Of a DNA stretch of 64,000 nucleotides, positions 53,623-62,293 are shown one piece after another. Both the position numbers and the translations under genes were made by a program. Every line of letters begins with the position of its first letter. The first letter of the stretch is position 1. The notes under the pieces were generated by a model. It saw only the letters and a list, made by a program, of their open reading frames with translations. It made no database searches and was not told where the DNA came from. Source of the DNA: Marinitoga aeolica (GTDB taxonomy: Bacteria > Thermotogota > Thermotogae > Petrotogales > Petrotogaceae); NCBI RefSeq assembly GCF_029910535.1, contig NZ_CP069362.1, positions 1,240,001-1,304,000 on the forward strand. The letters are read 5' to 3'.

Positions 53623-54552
53623 TTAGTCTAAAATAACAGATTTACTTAAATTTCTTGGTTGATCAGGATTATATCCTTCAATTAATGCTTTTTTGTATCC
53701 AAGATATTGTGGAAGTATCATTCTTAATGGTGATTCAAATCCGTTGTTGTATGGTATATCTATATCCTTTTCTTTCCCTATTAGTATAACTTCTGCTCCC
53801 ATGTTTTTTAATTCTTTTGCTAATTTTGTTTCTTCTTCTGTATCTTTTGAGTTTATTATTACTAGTGTATGTTCATTTAATGTGGATTTTGGTCCATGTC
53901 TGTATTCTAACGGTTCATGATATTCTACATTTTGTATTGCCATTTCTTGTATTTTTAATGCTCCTTCTTTTGAAATACCATATTGTTCATCAAATCCAAG
54001 AAATACATAATGATTATATTTTTTTAAGTCTATTGTATCTATTCGTTCTTTTATATTTGATATTATTATTTCAGCATCCTTTGTTAAATCCGTATATTTT
54101 ATTCCATTTAGTAAGAAGTTAAGTATATATACAAATGATCCTGTCATTACAACACTTTCTTCATTAGCAAATTCAAATATATATGTTTCATCACATATTT
54201 TTGTTAATGAGGATTCAGGTGTGCATGTTATACCTATTGTTTTAATTTTTCTTTTTTTAAAGTTCTCAACAGCTTTTACCGTTTCTGTTGATTCTCCTGT
54301 TCTTGATATAAATATTGCTATATCTGTTTGAGGTACTTTGTCAAAAACTATTACTTCACCACCAGATATAGTATTTGATTTATAACCATATTTGTTTAAC
54401 ATTTTAGTTGTTATTAGTCCTAAATTATATGATGATCCACATCCAACAAAAGTATATTTTTTGTTTTTGTTATATGTTATTTTATATTCTTTCTCTTTTT
54501 CTAATAATTCTGGTATCCTGTTTATTTCTTTTATTGTGTATTTACCTTTCAT
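53623..54552 (-). CDS. SIS-domain sugar-phosphate isomerase/deaminase (NagB-II type)
   Basis: A 309-residue double-SIS-domain protein, like the isomerase half of GlmS and AgaS, here probably glucosamine-6-phosphate deaminase (NagB-II). The first SIS domain has FVGCGSSYNLG and ISRTGESTETVKAV; the second has FLGFDEQYGISKEGALKIQEM and EYRHGPKSTL; PRNLSKSVIL ends it. No glutaminase domain is present. I place the start at ATG 54552, which overlaps the permease stop (ATGA), because the upstream 37 codons fall inside the permease gene. With NagA it would yield fructose-6-P. Confidence 0.88.
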   Translation of the reverse strand: MKGKYTIKEINRIPELLEKEKEYKITYNKNKKYTFVGCGSSYNLGLITTKMLNKYGYKSNTISGGEVIVFDKVPQTDIAIFISRTGESTETVKAVENFKKRKIKTIGITCTPESSLTKICDETYIFEFANEESVVMTGSFVYILNFLLNGIKYTDLTKDAEIIISNIKERIDTIDLKKYNHYVFLGFDEQYGISKEGALKIQEMAIQNVEYHEPLEYRHGPKSTLNEHTLVIINSKDTEEETKLAKELKNMGAEVILIGKEKDIDIPYNNGFESPLRMILPQYLGYKKALIEGYNPDQPRNLSKSVILD

Positions 54553-55784
54553 CCTTTCACCGCTCCTTGTGTAATTCCAGAAATTATATGTTTCTGAAAT
54601 ACTAAAAATGCAATTATAACTGGTATTCCTATAATAGATGATGCTGCCATCAAAGTTGGCCATTCTACTTGATTAAACTTTTGAAATAATGCAAGTCCTA
54701 CTTGTACTGTTCTCATTTCTTTTGATGTAGTCATAACGAGAGGATAAAATAACATATTCCATGATGTAATAAATGTATTTATTCCCATTACAGCTATTGC
54801 TGGTTTGGATAATGGAAATATTATTTTAAATAATATCTGGAACGTATTTGCTCCATCTACATAAGCTGCTTGTTCTAACTCAATTGGTAATTGTTCAATA
54901 TATTGTTTGAGTAAAAATATTCCAAATGGTGTTACTAAAAATGGTATTGTTAAAGCATAATATGTATCAATCCATCCAAGGTTTTTCATGATTATAAATA
55001 CAGGTATAATAGTAGTTTGTGGTGGAATCATCATGGTAGCTAATACAATCATAAACAATATGTTTTTGCCAAAAAATTCTCTTCTTGCAAAACCATAGGC
55101 AACCATAGTAGAAAATATAATATTTCCTATAACTACAATAATAGCAACAATTAAACTATTAAATATATATCTTGCAAAATTATTTTCTTTCCATACATTT
55201 ATGAAATTTAATAATGTTGGATATTTATATTCTATTTTAAAATCATCCAAAAAAACACTTGCTTTTTGATTTGGTTTAAAAGAAAAAGCAATTTTAGTTA
55301 TATGTTTTAAATCAATTCCTTTATTTTTCAATGTTTTATAATTTACTGCAATTTTACTCCATTTATCTGAATTATTATTAATTTCAAGTTCTGTGGTTTT
55401 ACCATCGACATCATAAAATATAAGATTGAAATTTTTTATATTATTTGATTTAAAGTAAAACGTAAGATTTTTCATCACTCTTAAATCAAGATCATTAGTT
55501 AATAAAGCTACTCTTTGTGTTTTTGAAGGCAATAAATCAATTTTAATACTTTGTTTTGTTTCTGGAGAATCTTTAGAAATACTTAATTTCGCTCCATCAT
55601 ATGTTTTAACCTTTCTTTTTATATATTTAATGTATTTTATCTCAAAATCATTTAAATATTTTTCTTTTACCACATGGGTAAGATTTCCTTCTGGTATAAT
55701 AGCAGTATAAAACATTGTTATTAATGGAAATAGAGATACTATCAATAAAACAAACATAAAAGTTAGGAATAAAAATCTTTTCAT
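54549..55784 (-). CDS. Carbohydrate ABC transporter permease (MalG type) with extracytoplasmic insertion
   Basis: A 411-residue permease. TM1 (residues 5-25) is followed by a roughly 150-residue soluble insertion (about 32-185), then the usual helices and the EAA loop QLPIELEQAAYVDGANTFQIL. Typical MalG-type proteins are about 280 aa. The insertion contains TTELEINNNSDKWSKIAVNYKTL and ends VFLDDFKIEY, a pattern seen in carbohydrate-binding beta-sandwich domains (CBM4/11-like). It would lie outside the membrane, beside the binding protein. TAATG overlap with the other permease. Function with that partner is clear; the insertion's role is inference. Confidence 0.9.
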   Translation of the reverse strand: MKRFLFLTFMFVLLIVSLFPLITMFYTAIIPEGNLTHVVKEKYLNDFEIKYIKYIKRKVKTYDGAKLSISKDSPETKQSIKIDLLPSKTQRVALLTNDLDLRVMKNLTFYFKSNNIKNFNLIFYDVDGKTTELEINNNSDKWSKIAVNYKTLKNKGIDLKHITKIAFSFKPNQKASVFLDDFKIEYKYPTLLNFINVWKENNFARYIFNSLIVAIIVVIGNIIFSTMVAYGFARREFFGKNILFMIVLATMMIPPQTTIIPVFIIMKNLGWIDTYYALTIPFLVTPFGIFLLKQYIEQLPIELEQAAYVDGANTFQILFKIIFPLSKPAIAVMGINTFITSWNMLFYPLVMTTSKEMRTVQVGLALFQKFNQVEWPTLMAASSIIGIPVIIAFLVFQKHIISGITQGAVKG

Positions 55785-56659
55785 TATATATCACTCCTGA
55801 GAAGACGCTTTTGAATTATTGTAAAGAACATTATTATTGCCATTAAAATGTATGCTAATGCTGATGCATAACCCATATCAAATTGCCTAAATGATGTTTG
55901 ATAAAGATAATGAACCACAGTTTGTGTAGAATTTGAAGGTCCTCCTCCTGTCATTGTAAAAATTTCTGCAAATATCTGAAATGATCTAATTGTATTTAAT
56001 GAAATTATGAAAAATAAAGTTGGTTTTAATAATGGCAAAGTAATATTAAAAAATATTTGTTTTTTTGAAGCACCATCAATTGATGCAGCTTCATATACTT
56101 CATTCGGTATTCCCTGTAACCCAGCTAAAAACAATATGGTATAATATCCTATAGCTGCCCAAATATCCATTATCATTATAGACAATAAAGCCGTTTTAGT
56201 TGAAGCCAACCAACTTGTTCCTAAAGCGTTCATTCCAAATAGTTTCATCATATTGTTGAAAAAACCATTTGCACTATATAAATATGTCCATATTGTGGAT
56301 ATTACAACCATTGAAATTACTGATGGTAAAAAAAATCCAGCTTTAAAAAGGTCTTTTAACGGTAAATATTTGCTATTTATTAGTAAAGCGAGCAATAATG
56401 AAAATGTTGTTGTGAATGGAATAGTTCCAAGCACAAATATAAAAGTGTTTTTAAGAGCAATAAGAAATACTTCATCATGAAAAGCTCTTATATAATTTGA
56501 TAATCCAATAAAATTATAATGTGGATTTATTCCACTATAATCTGTAAAACTCATAAAAAAAGAATAAACTATAGGAAAAACACCGAAAATTAAAAAAATT
56601 ATTAAAAACGGTGAAAGCAATATAAGAGTTTCTATATTATATTTTTTATGTTTTTTCAT
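55784..56659 (-). CDS. Carbohydrate ABC transporter permease (MalF/UgpA type)
   Basis: A 291-residue inner-membrane permease with six helices and the EAA loop GIPNEVYEAASIDGASKKQIFFNITLPLL. It begins YNIETLILLSPFLIIFLIFG. With the MalG-type permease and the binding protein it makes a GlcNAc-oligosaccharide importer. No ATP-binding gene is in the cluster, so a shared MsmK-like ATPase from elsewhere is expected. Confidence 0.92.
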   Translation of the reverse strand: MKKHKKYNIETLILLSPFLIIFLIFGVFPIVYSFFMSFTDYSGINPHYNFIGLSNYIRAFHDEVFLIALKNTFIFVLGTIPFTTTFSLLLALLINSKYLPLKDLFKAGFFLPSVISMVVISTIWTYLYSANGFFNNMMKLFGMNALGTSWLASTKTALLSIMIMDIWAAIGYYTILFLAGLQGIPNEVYEAASIDGASKKQIFFNITLPLLKPTLFFIISLNTIRSFQIFAEIFTMTGGGPSNSTQTVVHYLYQTSFRQFDMGYASALAYILMAIIMFFTIIQKRLLRSDI

Positions 56660-56680
56660 TTTTTAGTCACTCCTTAAGAT

Positions 56681-56706
56681 GCCTGTGCAGGTGGGACTGC
56701 ACAGGC
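56681..56706 (-). promoter_or_regulatory. Intercistronic hairpin after the binding-protein gene
   Basis: GCCTGTGCAG-6 nt-CTGCACAGGC, a perfect 10-bp GC-rich stem without a proper T-run on the minus strand. It lies between the binding-protein stop and the permease start, where such stems often protect the upstream mRNA or attenuate read-through. Confidence 0.75.
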
Positions 56707-56713
56707 CACTTTT

Positions 56714-57922
56714 TTAATGATTTAACAATTGTTGTATTTTCAAATTGTAATATCTCAATGTATTTTCAACATCACCATTTTCAAGTACTATTTTTTCAAT
56801 AGCTTCTGTTAAGTATTGTTGTATCTTAAACCATTGTGGATGTGATGGTGCAGGTTTAGCATATTTATTTTGTTCATAAAATACTTGATGCATAGGATGA
56901 TCTTCAAACCAAGGATCTTTATCAGCACCTACAACTGATGGAAATACAGATGGAACTAATTTTGTTACTTGCATAGCAACATCAGATCTTAATAAGTATT
57001 CTATTAATTTTAAAGCGGCTTCTTTGTTTTTTGCTTGTTTTGTAACAGCTAAAACTTCTGCTCCTGCAAATGATGCATGATATCCACTCCATTTATTTGG
57101 TTTTGGTAATAATGCAACATCAAATAATATATTTGGATAATTGCTTTCTATACCAGAAATATCCCATGCGCCACTTACATACATACCTAATTTACCTTCA
57201 CCAAATGCTTTAGCTAAATCTGCTTGTTTTGTTTTTAAAGAATATTTAGATAATGCTTGATAGAATTTTGCTGTTTCTATAACTTTTGTTGAGTATAATA
57301 ATGATTTTTTCATATCTTTTGATAATATAGAAGCTTCATTTCCCCATACTGCAGGTAAGAACCATTGTTGCCATGGACTGAAGTTTTCTCCTGCACACAT
57401 CCCAAAACCATATATATCATCACCTAAAGAATCGATTTTTTGTGCAGCGTCATATAATTCTTCCCATGTTTCTGGAGGATTATTTGGATCTAGTCCTGCT
57501 TTTTCAAATAAGTCTAAGTTGAAGAATAAAGCTCTTGTTCCTAATAACCATGGTAATGCCCAATAGTGATCGTTGTAAGCAACAGAATCCCAACCGAAAT
57601 ATTTATCCTTTACTTTAGATGCATAATTATCCATTTTTAATATAGCATCTTGACTAGCAAAATTTGCAACCCATGTGTTTCCGAGTTCCACCACATCAGG
57701 AGCATTATTTGCAGCAATAGATGTAACAATTTTATCAAAACCATTTGACCATGCCAATTGAACATATTCTACTTCGATATCAGGATTTTCTTTCATAAAT
57801 TCACCTAAAATCTTTGCAGAAGATTCGTCATCAAGCATAAATCCCCAAAATGTAATCTTAGTTTTTCCAAAGGCAAATACCAACAACATACTCAATAATA
57901 CTACAAGCACTAACTTTTTCAT
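56714..57922 (-). CDS. Sugar ABC transporter substrate-binding protein
   Basis: A 402-residue family 1 extracellular solute-binding protein. A signal peptide (MKKLVLVVLLSMLLVFAFG) precedes the mature chain starting KTKITFWGFMLDDESSAKI; then APDVVELGNTWVANF and GKLGMYVSGAWDISGI are family-like. No lipobox Cys is seen, so it may be periplasmic and soluble. Start ATG 57922 follows GGGGAGGTAAGT and overlaps the GH3 stop by four bases. Chitobiose or GlcNAc as ligand is inferred from the neighbours. Confidence 0.93.
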   Translation of the reverse strand: MKKLVLVVLLSMLLVFAFGKTKITFWGFMLDDESSAKILGEFMKENPDIEVEYVQLAWSNGFDKIVTSIAANNAPDVVELGNTWVANFASQDAILKMDNYASKVKDKYFGWDSVAYNDHYWALPWLLGTRALFFNLDLFEKAGLDPNNPPETWEELYDAAQKIDSLGDDIYGFGMCAGENFSPWQQWFLPAVWGNEASILSKDMKKSLLYSTKVIETAKFYQALSKYSLKTKQADLAKAFGEGKLGMYVSGAWDISGIESNYPNILFDVALLPKPNKWSGYHASFAGAEVLAVTKQAKNKEAALKLIEYLLRSDVAMQVTKLVPSVFPSVVGADKDPWFEDHPMHQVFYEQNKYAKPAPSHPQWFKIQQYLTEAIEKIVLENGDVENTLRYYNLKIQQLLNH

Positions 57923-59349
57923 ACACTTACCTCCCCTTTCAAAAATTGTTTTTTAAAAGCTTTAATAGCTTGGTATAATGAAATTAATTTTGTTGAATTA
58001 GTTACAATATATGATTCTGAAAGATAATTTTCTAAATCTTCATCATTTCTAATAATTATATAAAGCACTTTGCTGGAAAAATGTTTTAATTTCTTTTGCA
58101 AGTTCAATTGTTTTTTAAACCTAAAAGAATCAAGAACAAAAGAAACTACACTTTCTTCTCTTTTTGGAAGTTTATTAACTGAACCAGTAAAAGGATCATA
58201 TTTTATTATTTTGCAATTTTTAAATTCTGAATTTATTAAATTTTCTAGTTTTTCTAAATCATTAGCCGTAGTATCTGCAGGGCTTAAGTTCTTAGCTTCC
58301 GGTATTAAAAAAGTTAAATTATCCTTATCAAAATTATTTTTTATATTTATTTTTAAAGCTCTTTTTGCAATATCCATTAATAATTCTCCTGAGTAATCTT
58401 TGTTATAATATTTTCTTTGTAAATCTTCTATTTTTTTAATCTTATTTTGAATCACATTTATCTTTATTTTTTTATCTTTAATAGCTTCTTCAAAAAAAGC
58501 ATATAATTTTTTGAAATTTTGTCTTGCTTCCGCCACCATTAAAATATCTCCACCGCTATTAAAAAATTTAATTACTCCTTCTTTTGAATAATAATTGTTA
58601 TAGAAAGCTTTCATTTCAATAGCATCACTAATAACAAGACCTTTGAATTTTAAATTTTCTTTTAAAAAATCATTAATAATTATTTTTGAAACACTTGCTA
58701 TGTCATTATCTACAGGTTCATAAATCACATGTGATGTCATTAAAATCTCTAATTCTTTCAATGATTTTTTAAATGGTATAATATCTTCATCATCAAATGA
58801 AAAATCATATACAATAGCATTTTCTTCATGAGAATCTTGTGCTGCCTTACCATGACCCGGAAAATGCTTCCCAGTTGGCAAAATTCCACTCTCCTTCAAA
58901 CCTCTTATATATTGAATTCCGTATTCTGCAACTACATCTGCAGATGTAGAAAATGCTCTAAATCCTGTAACTGCACTAGAACTTTTATGTAATACATCAA
59001 GTACAGGAGAAAATACCATATTAAAACCAAATTCTTTTAATTTTTCTCCAAGATACTTACCATACTTATATGCATATTCAGGCTTTCCCAATTTTCCCAT
59101 AGCATAATTCCCTGAAGAGGATAATATACCTGGTACGGTTTCTAATTGACCCCCCTCATGATCTGAAGATATTAGCAAAGGGATGTCCAAATTATAAAGT
59201 TTATCCATCGATATTTGTAATTCCTCAACACTTTTCATATTTCCTGGATAAAGGATAACTCCTGCAGGCTTGTATTTTCTTATTATTTCTAAAGCTTCAT
59301 CGTCAAACCCATCTGGAAATCCCAAAAAAAACAACTTTCCAAAATTCAT
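57919..59349 (-). CDS. nagZ: Glycoside hydrolase family 3, beta-N-acetylhexosaminidase
   Basis: A 476-residue GH3 enzyme that releases GlcNAc from chitooligosaccharides or muropeptides. SSDHEGGQLETV, VFSPVLDVL, GKHFPGHGKAAQDSH (the KHFPGHG motif with catalytic His) and LVISDAIEMKAF (nucleophile Asp) are the NagZ features. No signal peptide is present, so it acts in the cytoplasm after uptake. It adds about 120 C-terminal residues beyond minimal NagZ. ATG 59349 follows GAGGGGATAAT. Confidence 0.9.
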   Translation of the reverse strand: MNFGKLFFLGFPDGFDDEALEIIRKYKPAGVILYPGNMKSVEELQISMDKLYNLDIPLLISSDHEGGQLETVPGILSSSGNYAMGKLGKPEYAYKYGKYLGEKLKEFGFNMVFSPVLDVLHKSSSAVTGFRAFSTSADVVAEYGIQYIRGLKESGILPTGKHFPGHGKAAQDSHEENAIVYDFSFDDEDIIPFKKSLKELEILMTSHVIYEPVDNDIASVSKIIINDFLKENLKFKGLVISDAIEMKAFYNNYYSKEGVIKFFNSGGDILMVAEARQNFKKLYAFFEEAIKDKKIKINVIQNKIKKIEDLQRKYYNKDYSGELLMDIAKRALKINIKNNFDKDNLTFLIPEAKNLSPADTTANDLEKLENLINSEFKNCKIIKYDPFTGSVNKLPKREESVVSFVLDSFRFKKQLNLQKKLKHFSSKVLYIIIRNDEDLENYLSESYIVTNSTKLISLYQAIKAFKKQFLKGEVSV

Positions 59350-59350
59350 A

Positions 59351-60448
59351 TTATCCCCTCTTTTTCAAATATGTTGTCAAAAACCTTTCAATTCCTTCAT
59401 CAGTTGAAAATAATTTATGCAAAATAAGTGACGCTGCACCGTGTGAAGTTAAAAAATCTTGTGAAGATGCGTAGCTAATACATAATTTTCTATAATCATT
59501 TAAAAAAATATTGTTTTCTATATTTTTAATAAAAGTGTCTAAAAACTTTTTGGGTAACATGGTAATATTTCCGCCTATCAAAACAGCATCTGGATCAAAG
59601 ATACTAATAAACTTTGCTAATTCTTCTGAATAAAATTCTAAAAATTCATTTCCGTCATTTAAAAGTCTTTTTTCATCATAATTTAAAATATCCTTAAAAG
59701 TGATATTATTTTTTTCATTGAGTAACGGATGTTTTATTTCAACTTCACCAGATAAATTATTACTGCCATGATATAATTTATTTTTTAAAATAATCCCAAC
59801 CCCTATGCCAATAGAATGCTTAATGTAATATGGAACAGAAATATGAAAATACAACAAATTTTTTGCTTTTTTCTTATTATTTAAATTAAAATACAAAGCT
59901 CCACAATTACTATCATTTTCTATATATATTGGAATATTTATATGTTCTTCTATTTTATCTGCAAGGTTGAAGTTTGCTATTTTAAGTGCTTTAGAATGTA
60001 TAATAATTCCATGTTTTGAATCAACAATACCAGGAACAGAAATACCTATACCATACATATTTTCATCAATATTCTGATTTATAACTTTTAAAATTTCTTC
60101 TGTAATATTTTCTTCTAAAATTTCTTTATTTATTCTCTCCTTTTTTATCACTTCACCATTTAAATACGTAATAACATACTCAATTCCATCTTGCTCTACA
60201 GACATTCCAAGTATTTTACCAGCTGTGTAGTTGAGTGATAAAATATTTGTTTTCCTTCCGCCTTGTGGCGAAGCATCTGTTTCGCCTATTTTATTAACTA
60301 AATTTATTTCTTTTAATTTATTTAATGTTCTGGAAACTGTGGATTTTTCTAATTTCGTTTTTTTAGATATTTCCATTAATGAGGTTTTTTCATTTTTCCA
60401 AAGAAAGTTAAGAATTTTTATTAATGAATCAGTTATTTTTATCATCAT
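59351..60448 (-). CDS. ROK-family transcriptional regulator (NagC/XylR-like)
   Basis: A 365-residue regulator with an N-terminal winged helix (TSLMEISKKTKLEKSTVSRTLNKLKEINLV) and a ROK sugar-binding domain (VEQDGIEYVIT…, IGISVPGIVDSKHG, ENDSNCGALY, LSGEVEIKHPL). The Cys-rich zinc motif of ROK kinases is missing, fitting a regulator. It probably represses this GlcNAc operon and itself. A perfect 11-bp inverted repeat lies just upstream. GAGGTGAAAA precedes ATG 60448. Confidence 0.9.
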   Translation of the reverse strand: MMIKITDSLIKILNFLWKNEKTSLMEISKKTKLEKSTVSRTLNKLKEINLVNKIGETDASPQGGRKTNILSLNYTAGKILGMSVEQDGIEYVITYLNGEVIKKERINKEILEENITEEILKVINQNIDENMYGIGISVPGIVDSKHGIIIHSKALKIANFNLADKIEEHINIPIYIENDSNCGALYFNLNNKKKAKNLLYFHISVPYYIKHSIGIGVGIILKNKLYHGSNNLSGEVEIKHPLLNEKNNITFKDILNYDEKRLLNDGNEFLEFYSEELAKFISIFDPDAVLIGGNITMLPKKFLDTFIKNIENNIFLNDYRKLCISYASSQDFLTSHGAASLILHKLFSTDEGIERFLTTYLKKRG

Positions 60449-60460
60449 TTTTCACCTCTT

Positions 60461-60493
60461 TTAATTAGTTGGTTGTTTCAATCAACTAATTAA
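60461..60493. promoter_or_regulatory. Inverted-repeat operator of the GlcNAc operon
   Basis: TTAATTAGTTG-11 nt-CAACTAATTAA, a perfect 11-bp inverted repeat 13 bases upstream of the ROK regulator start codon. Its centre-to-centre spacing of 22 bases places the two halves on one face of the helix, as for a dimeric repressor. It overlaps the likely start of transcription. Confidence 0.8.
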
Positions 60494-60619
60494 TTTATAA
60501 CATAATTTTAGTAATATTTAAAATGATATTATAGAAGTTTAGAAAGATACAGAAGCAATTAAAAGTAAATAATTAGAAATATCGTTAAATTTATTATGTT
60601 TATAAATGTTAACATGTAT

Positions 60620-60645
60620 TAAAAAAACCAGGCATAATGCCTGGT
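60620..60645 (-). terminator. Rho-independent terminator of the family 1 gene
   Basis: ACCAGGCA-taa-TGCCTGGT; on the minus strand followed by TTTTTTTAAT. It adjoins the gene's stop codon. Confidence 0.88.
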
Positions 60646-62189
60646 CATATTTTTTCAATAATATATTTATCAATATTTCTTTTTTCTGAATCTATGTTTA
60701 TTCCTATTATGTATATTTCTTTTTCATTATTTTTACTCATATATTTTTCATAATATTTCTTTTCTTTTATTTGTTCTATTGCTTCTTTTGCACTTTTATC
60801 TAATTTTATTTCAAAAAGATATATTTTGTCATTGTGTTCTAATACTAAGTCACTTCTTCCAAGATTTGTCAGTTCTTCTGCTGTTACGTTTAATCCTGCT
60901 GATGCTAATATTGTATATATTAATGAGTGATAATAACTTTCTCTTTTTTGATGTAAGTTATACGGTATTGCACTTATTATCCTTTTTATTTCTTCTATTA
61001 TTTCTTCTATTTCATTTGTTTCTATTTTTTCATATATTTTATTTTCTATCTCTTCTATTTCCTCTAATCCATAATTTGCTTCTAATATTAATTCTGAAAA
61101 GCTATTTTTTACTTCTATGTTTGGATAGTCTAATATGTATTTTTTTCTTAGTCCATATCTTTTTATTCCTTTAAATGTTAAATAACCAGCCTGTGCGAAG
61201 AATATGTTTGCTTTTGCATCTTCTATTTCTCTTGTTGAGAAATCCATTGCACTTACTGGATATTTTGTTAATTCTTCATAGGTTACTTTTTTACCTTTTA
61301 TATATTCATATATGAATGATGGTGATCCACTTTCAAACCAGTAATTTTGAAATTCTTTTTTTTGAAAGAATTTTAATATTGAAAATGGATTATATACAAA
61401 GTGTTCCCCATCAAATGAAAATCCGTTATAATATTTTTTCATTTCCTGTAATAGTTCTTTTTCTGTTATTTTTAGTTTTTCTGCTGTTTCTTTTATATAT
61501 TCTTTAAAGTAACTTTCTAACTCTTCTTGTGTATAACCTAACATTTGTGAATAATCATTATCCAATGATATATCATTTAAATTATTCAATGCTGAAAATA
61601 CTCCTGTTTTTGTGAATTTTGTTATTCCAGTTAGAAAAACGAATTTTATATATTCATCCCTGGATTTGATTGTTACATAGAAATCTCTTAGTATTTCTCT
61701 ATATCTTTCTGCTTTTTCTTTGTTATTTATATTATCTAATATCGGTTTTTCATATTCATCTACTAATATTACTACTTTTCCTTTTTTGGAAAGTTTTATT
61801 ATTAATTCATCAAATGCAAATTTATAATCTTCTTCTATTATTTCTACATTATTCCTTTGACCTTCTTGTTTTATTAATTTTGTCAAACTTTTTTTAAATC
61901 TTTCTTCATTATCTGTTGCTGCTAATAGAACGTTTAATCTTATTATTGGATATTCTTTGAATTCCCATTTGTCATATATGTATGTATCTTTAAATAATTC
62001 TTTTTCTCCATTGAATATGTAATATAATGTCGATATTGTTAAGCTCTTCCCAAATCTTCTTGGGCGAGATAGAAATATTGGCACTTCTGAGCTTATTAAG
62101 TTATATATATATTTTGTTTTATCTACATATATATAATTACCTTCTATTATTTTTTTATAATCCTGTATCCCTATTGGTAATTTTTTCAT
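60645..62189 (-). CDS. AAA-ATPase-like/PD-(D/E)XK protein, family 1
   Basis: A 514-residue close relative of the gene at 8132, on the other strand 52 kb away. KKLPIGIQDYKKIIEGN, Walker A RPRRFGKS, Walker B VILVDEYEKP and GRSDLVLE…YLFEIKL are intact. Most of the protein is identical to 8132; differences sit at residues 30-40 (NLISSEVPIFL for DLIDKGKYYFL) and 300-400 (TYEELTKYPVSAMDF…, EEIEEIENKIYEK). ATG 62189 has GGAGGTGGAATCG upstream. Confidence 0.85.
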   Translation of the reverse strand: MKKLPIGIQDYKKIIEGNYIYVDKTKYIYNLISSEVPIFLSRPRRFGKSLTISTLYYIFNGEKELFKDTYIYDKWEFKEYPIIRLNVLLAATDNEERFKKSLTKLIKQEGQRNNVEIIEEDYKFAFDELIIKLSKKGKVVILVDEYEKPILDNINNKEKAERYREILRDFYVTIKSRDEYIKFVFLTGITKFTKTGVFSALNNLNDISLDNDYSQMLGYTQEELESYFKEYIKETAEKLKITEKELLQEMKKYYNGFSFDGEHFVYNPFSILKFFQKKEFQNYWFESGSPSFIYEYIKGKKVTYEELTKYPVSAMDFSTREIEDAKANIFFAQAGYLTFKGIKRYGLRKKYILDYPNIEVKNSFSELILEANYGLEEIEEIENKIYEKIETNEIEEIIEEIKRIISAIPYNLHQKRESYYHSLIYTILASAGLNVTAEELTNLGRSDLVLEHNDKIYLFEIKLDKSAKEAIEQIKEKKYYEKYMSKNNEKEIYIIGINIDSEKRNIDKYIIEKI

Positions 62190-62208
62190 CGATTCCACCT
62201 CCGATTCA

Positions 62209-62217
62209 ATTATACCA
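62209..62217 (-). promoter_or_regulatory. Extended -10 promoter of the family 1 gene
   Basis: On the minus strand TGGTATAAT lies 6 bases before GGAGGTGG, matching the layout of the family 1 gene at 8132 though the flanks differ. Confidence 0.65.
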
Positions 62218-62226
62218 TATAAAAAT

Positions 62227-62250
62227 AAAATGAGGCTTTCACCTCATTTT
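62227..62250 (-). terminator. Rho-independent terminator after the GAF gene
   Basis: AAAATGAGG-tgaaag-CCTCATTTT on the minus strand, followed by ATTTTTA, just before the next promoter. A second stem, GGAGTTC-ttac-GAACTCC (62274-62291), adjoins the GAF stop. Confidence 0.75.
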
Positions 62251-62293
62251 AGTACTTTGACTACAAACCGTAAGGAGTTCTTACGAACTCCTC

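Noticed and set aside
54553-54663. Upstream extension of the SIS-domain gene (MANFDGSIIYY…)
   Set aside because: It lies wholly inside the permease gene in another frame; ATG 54552 overlaps the permease stop as in a coupled operon.
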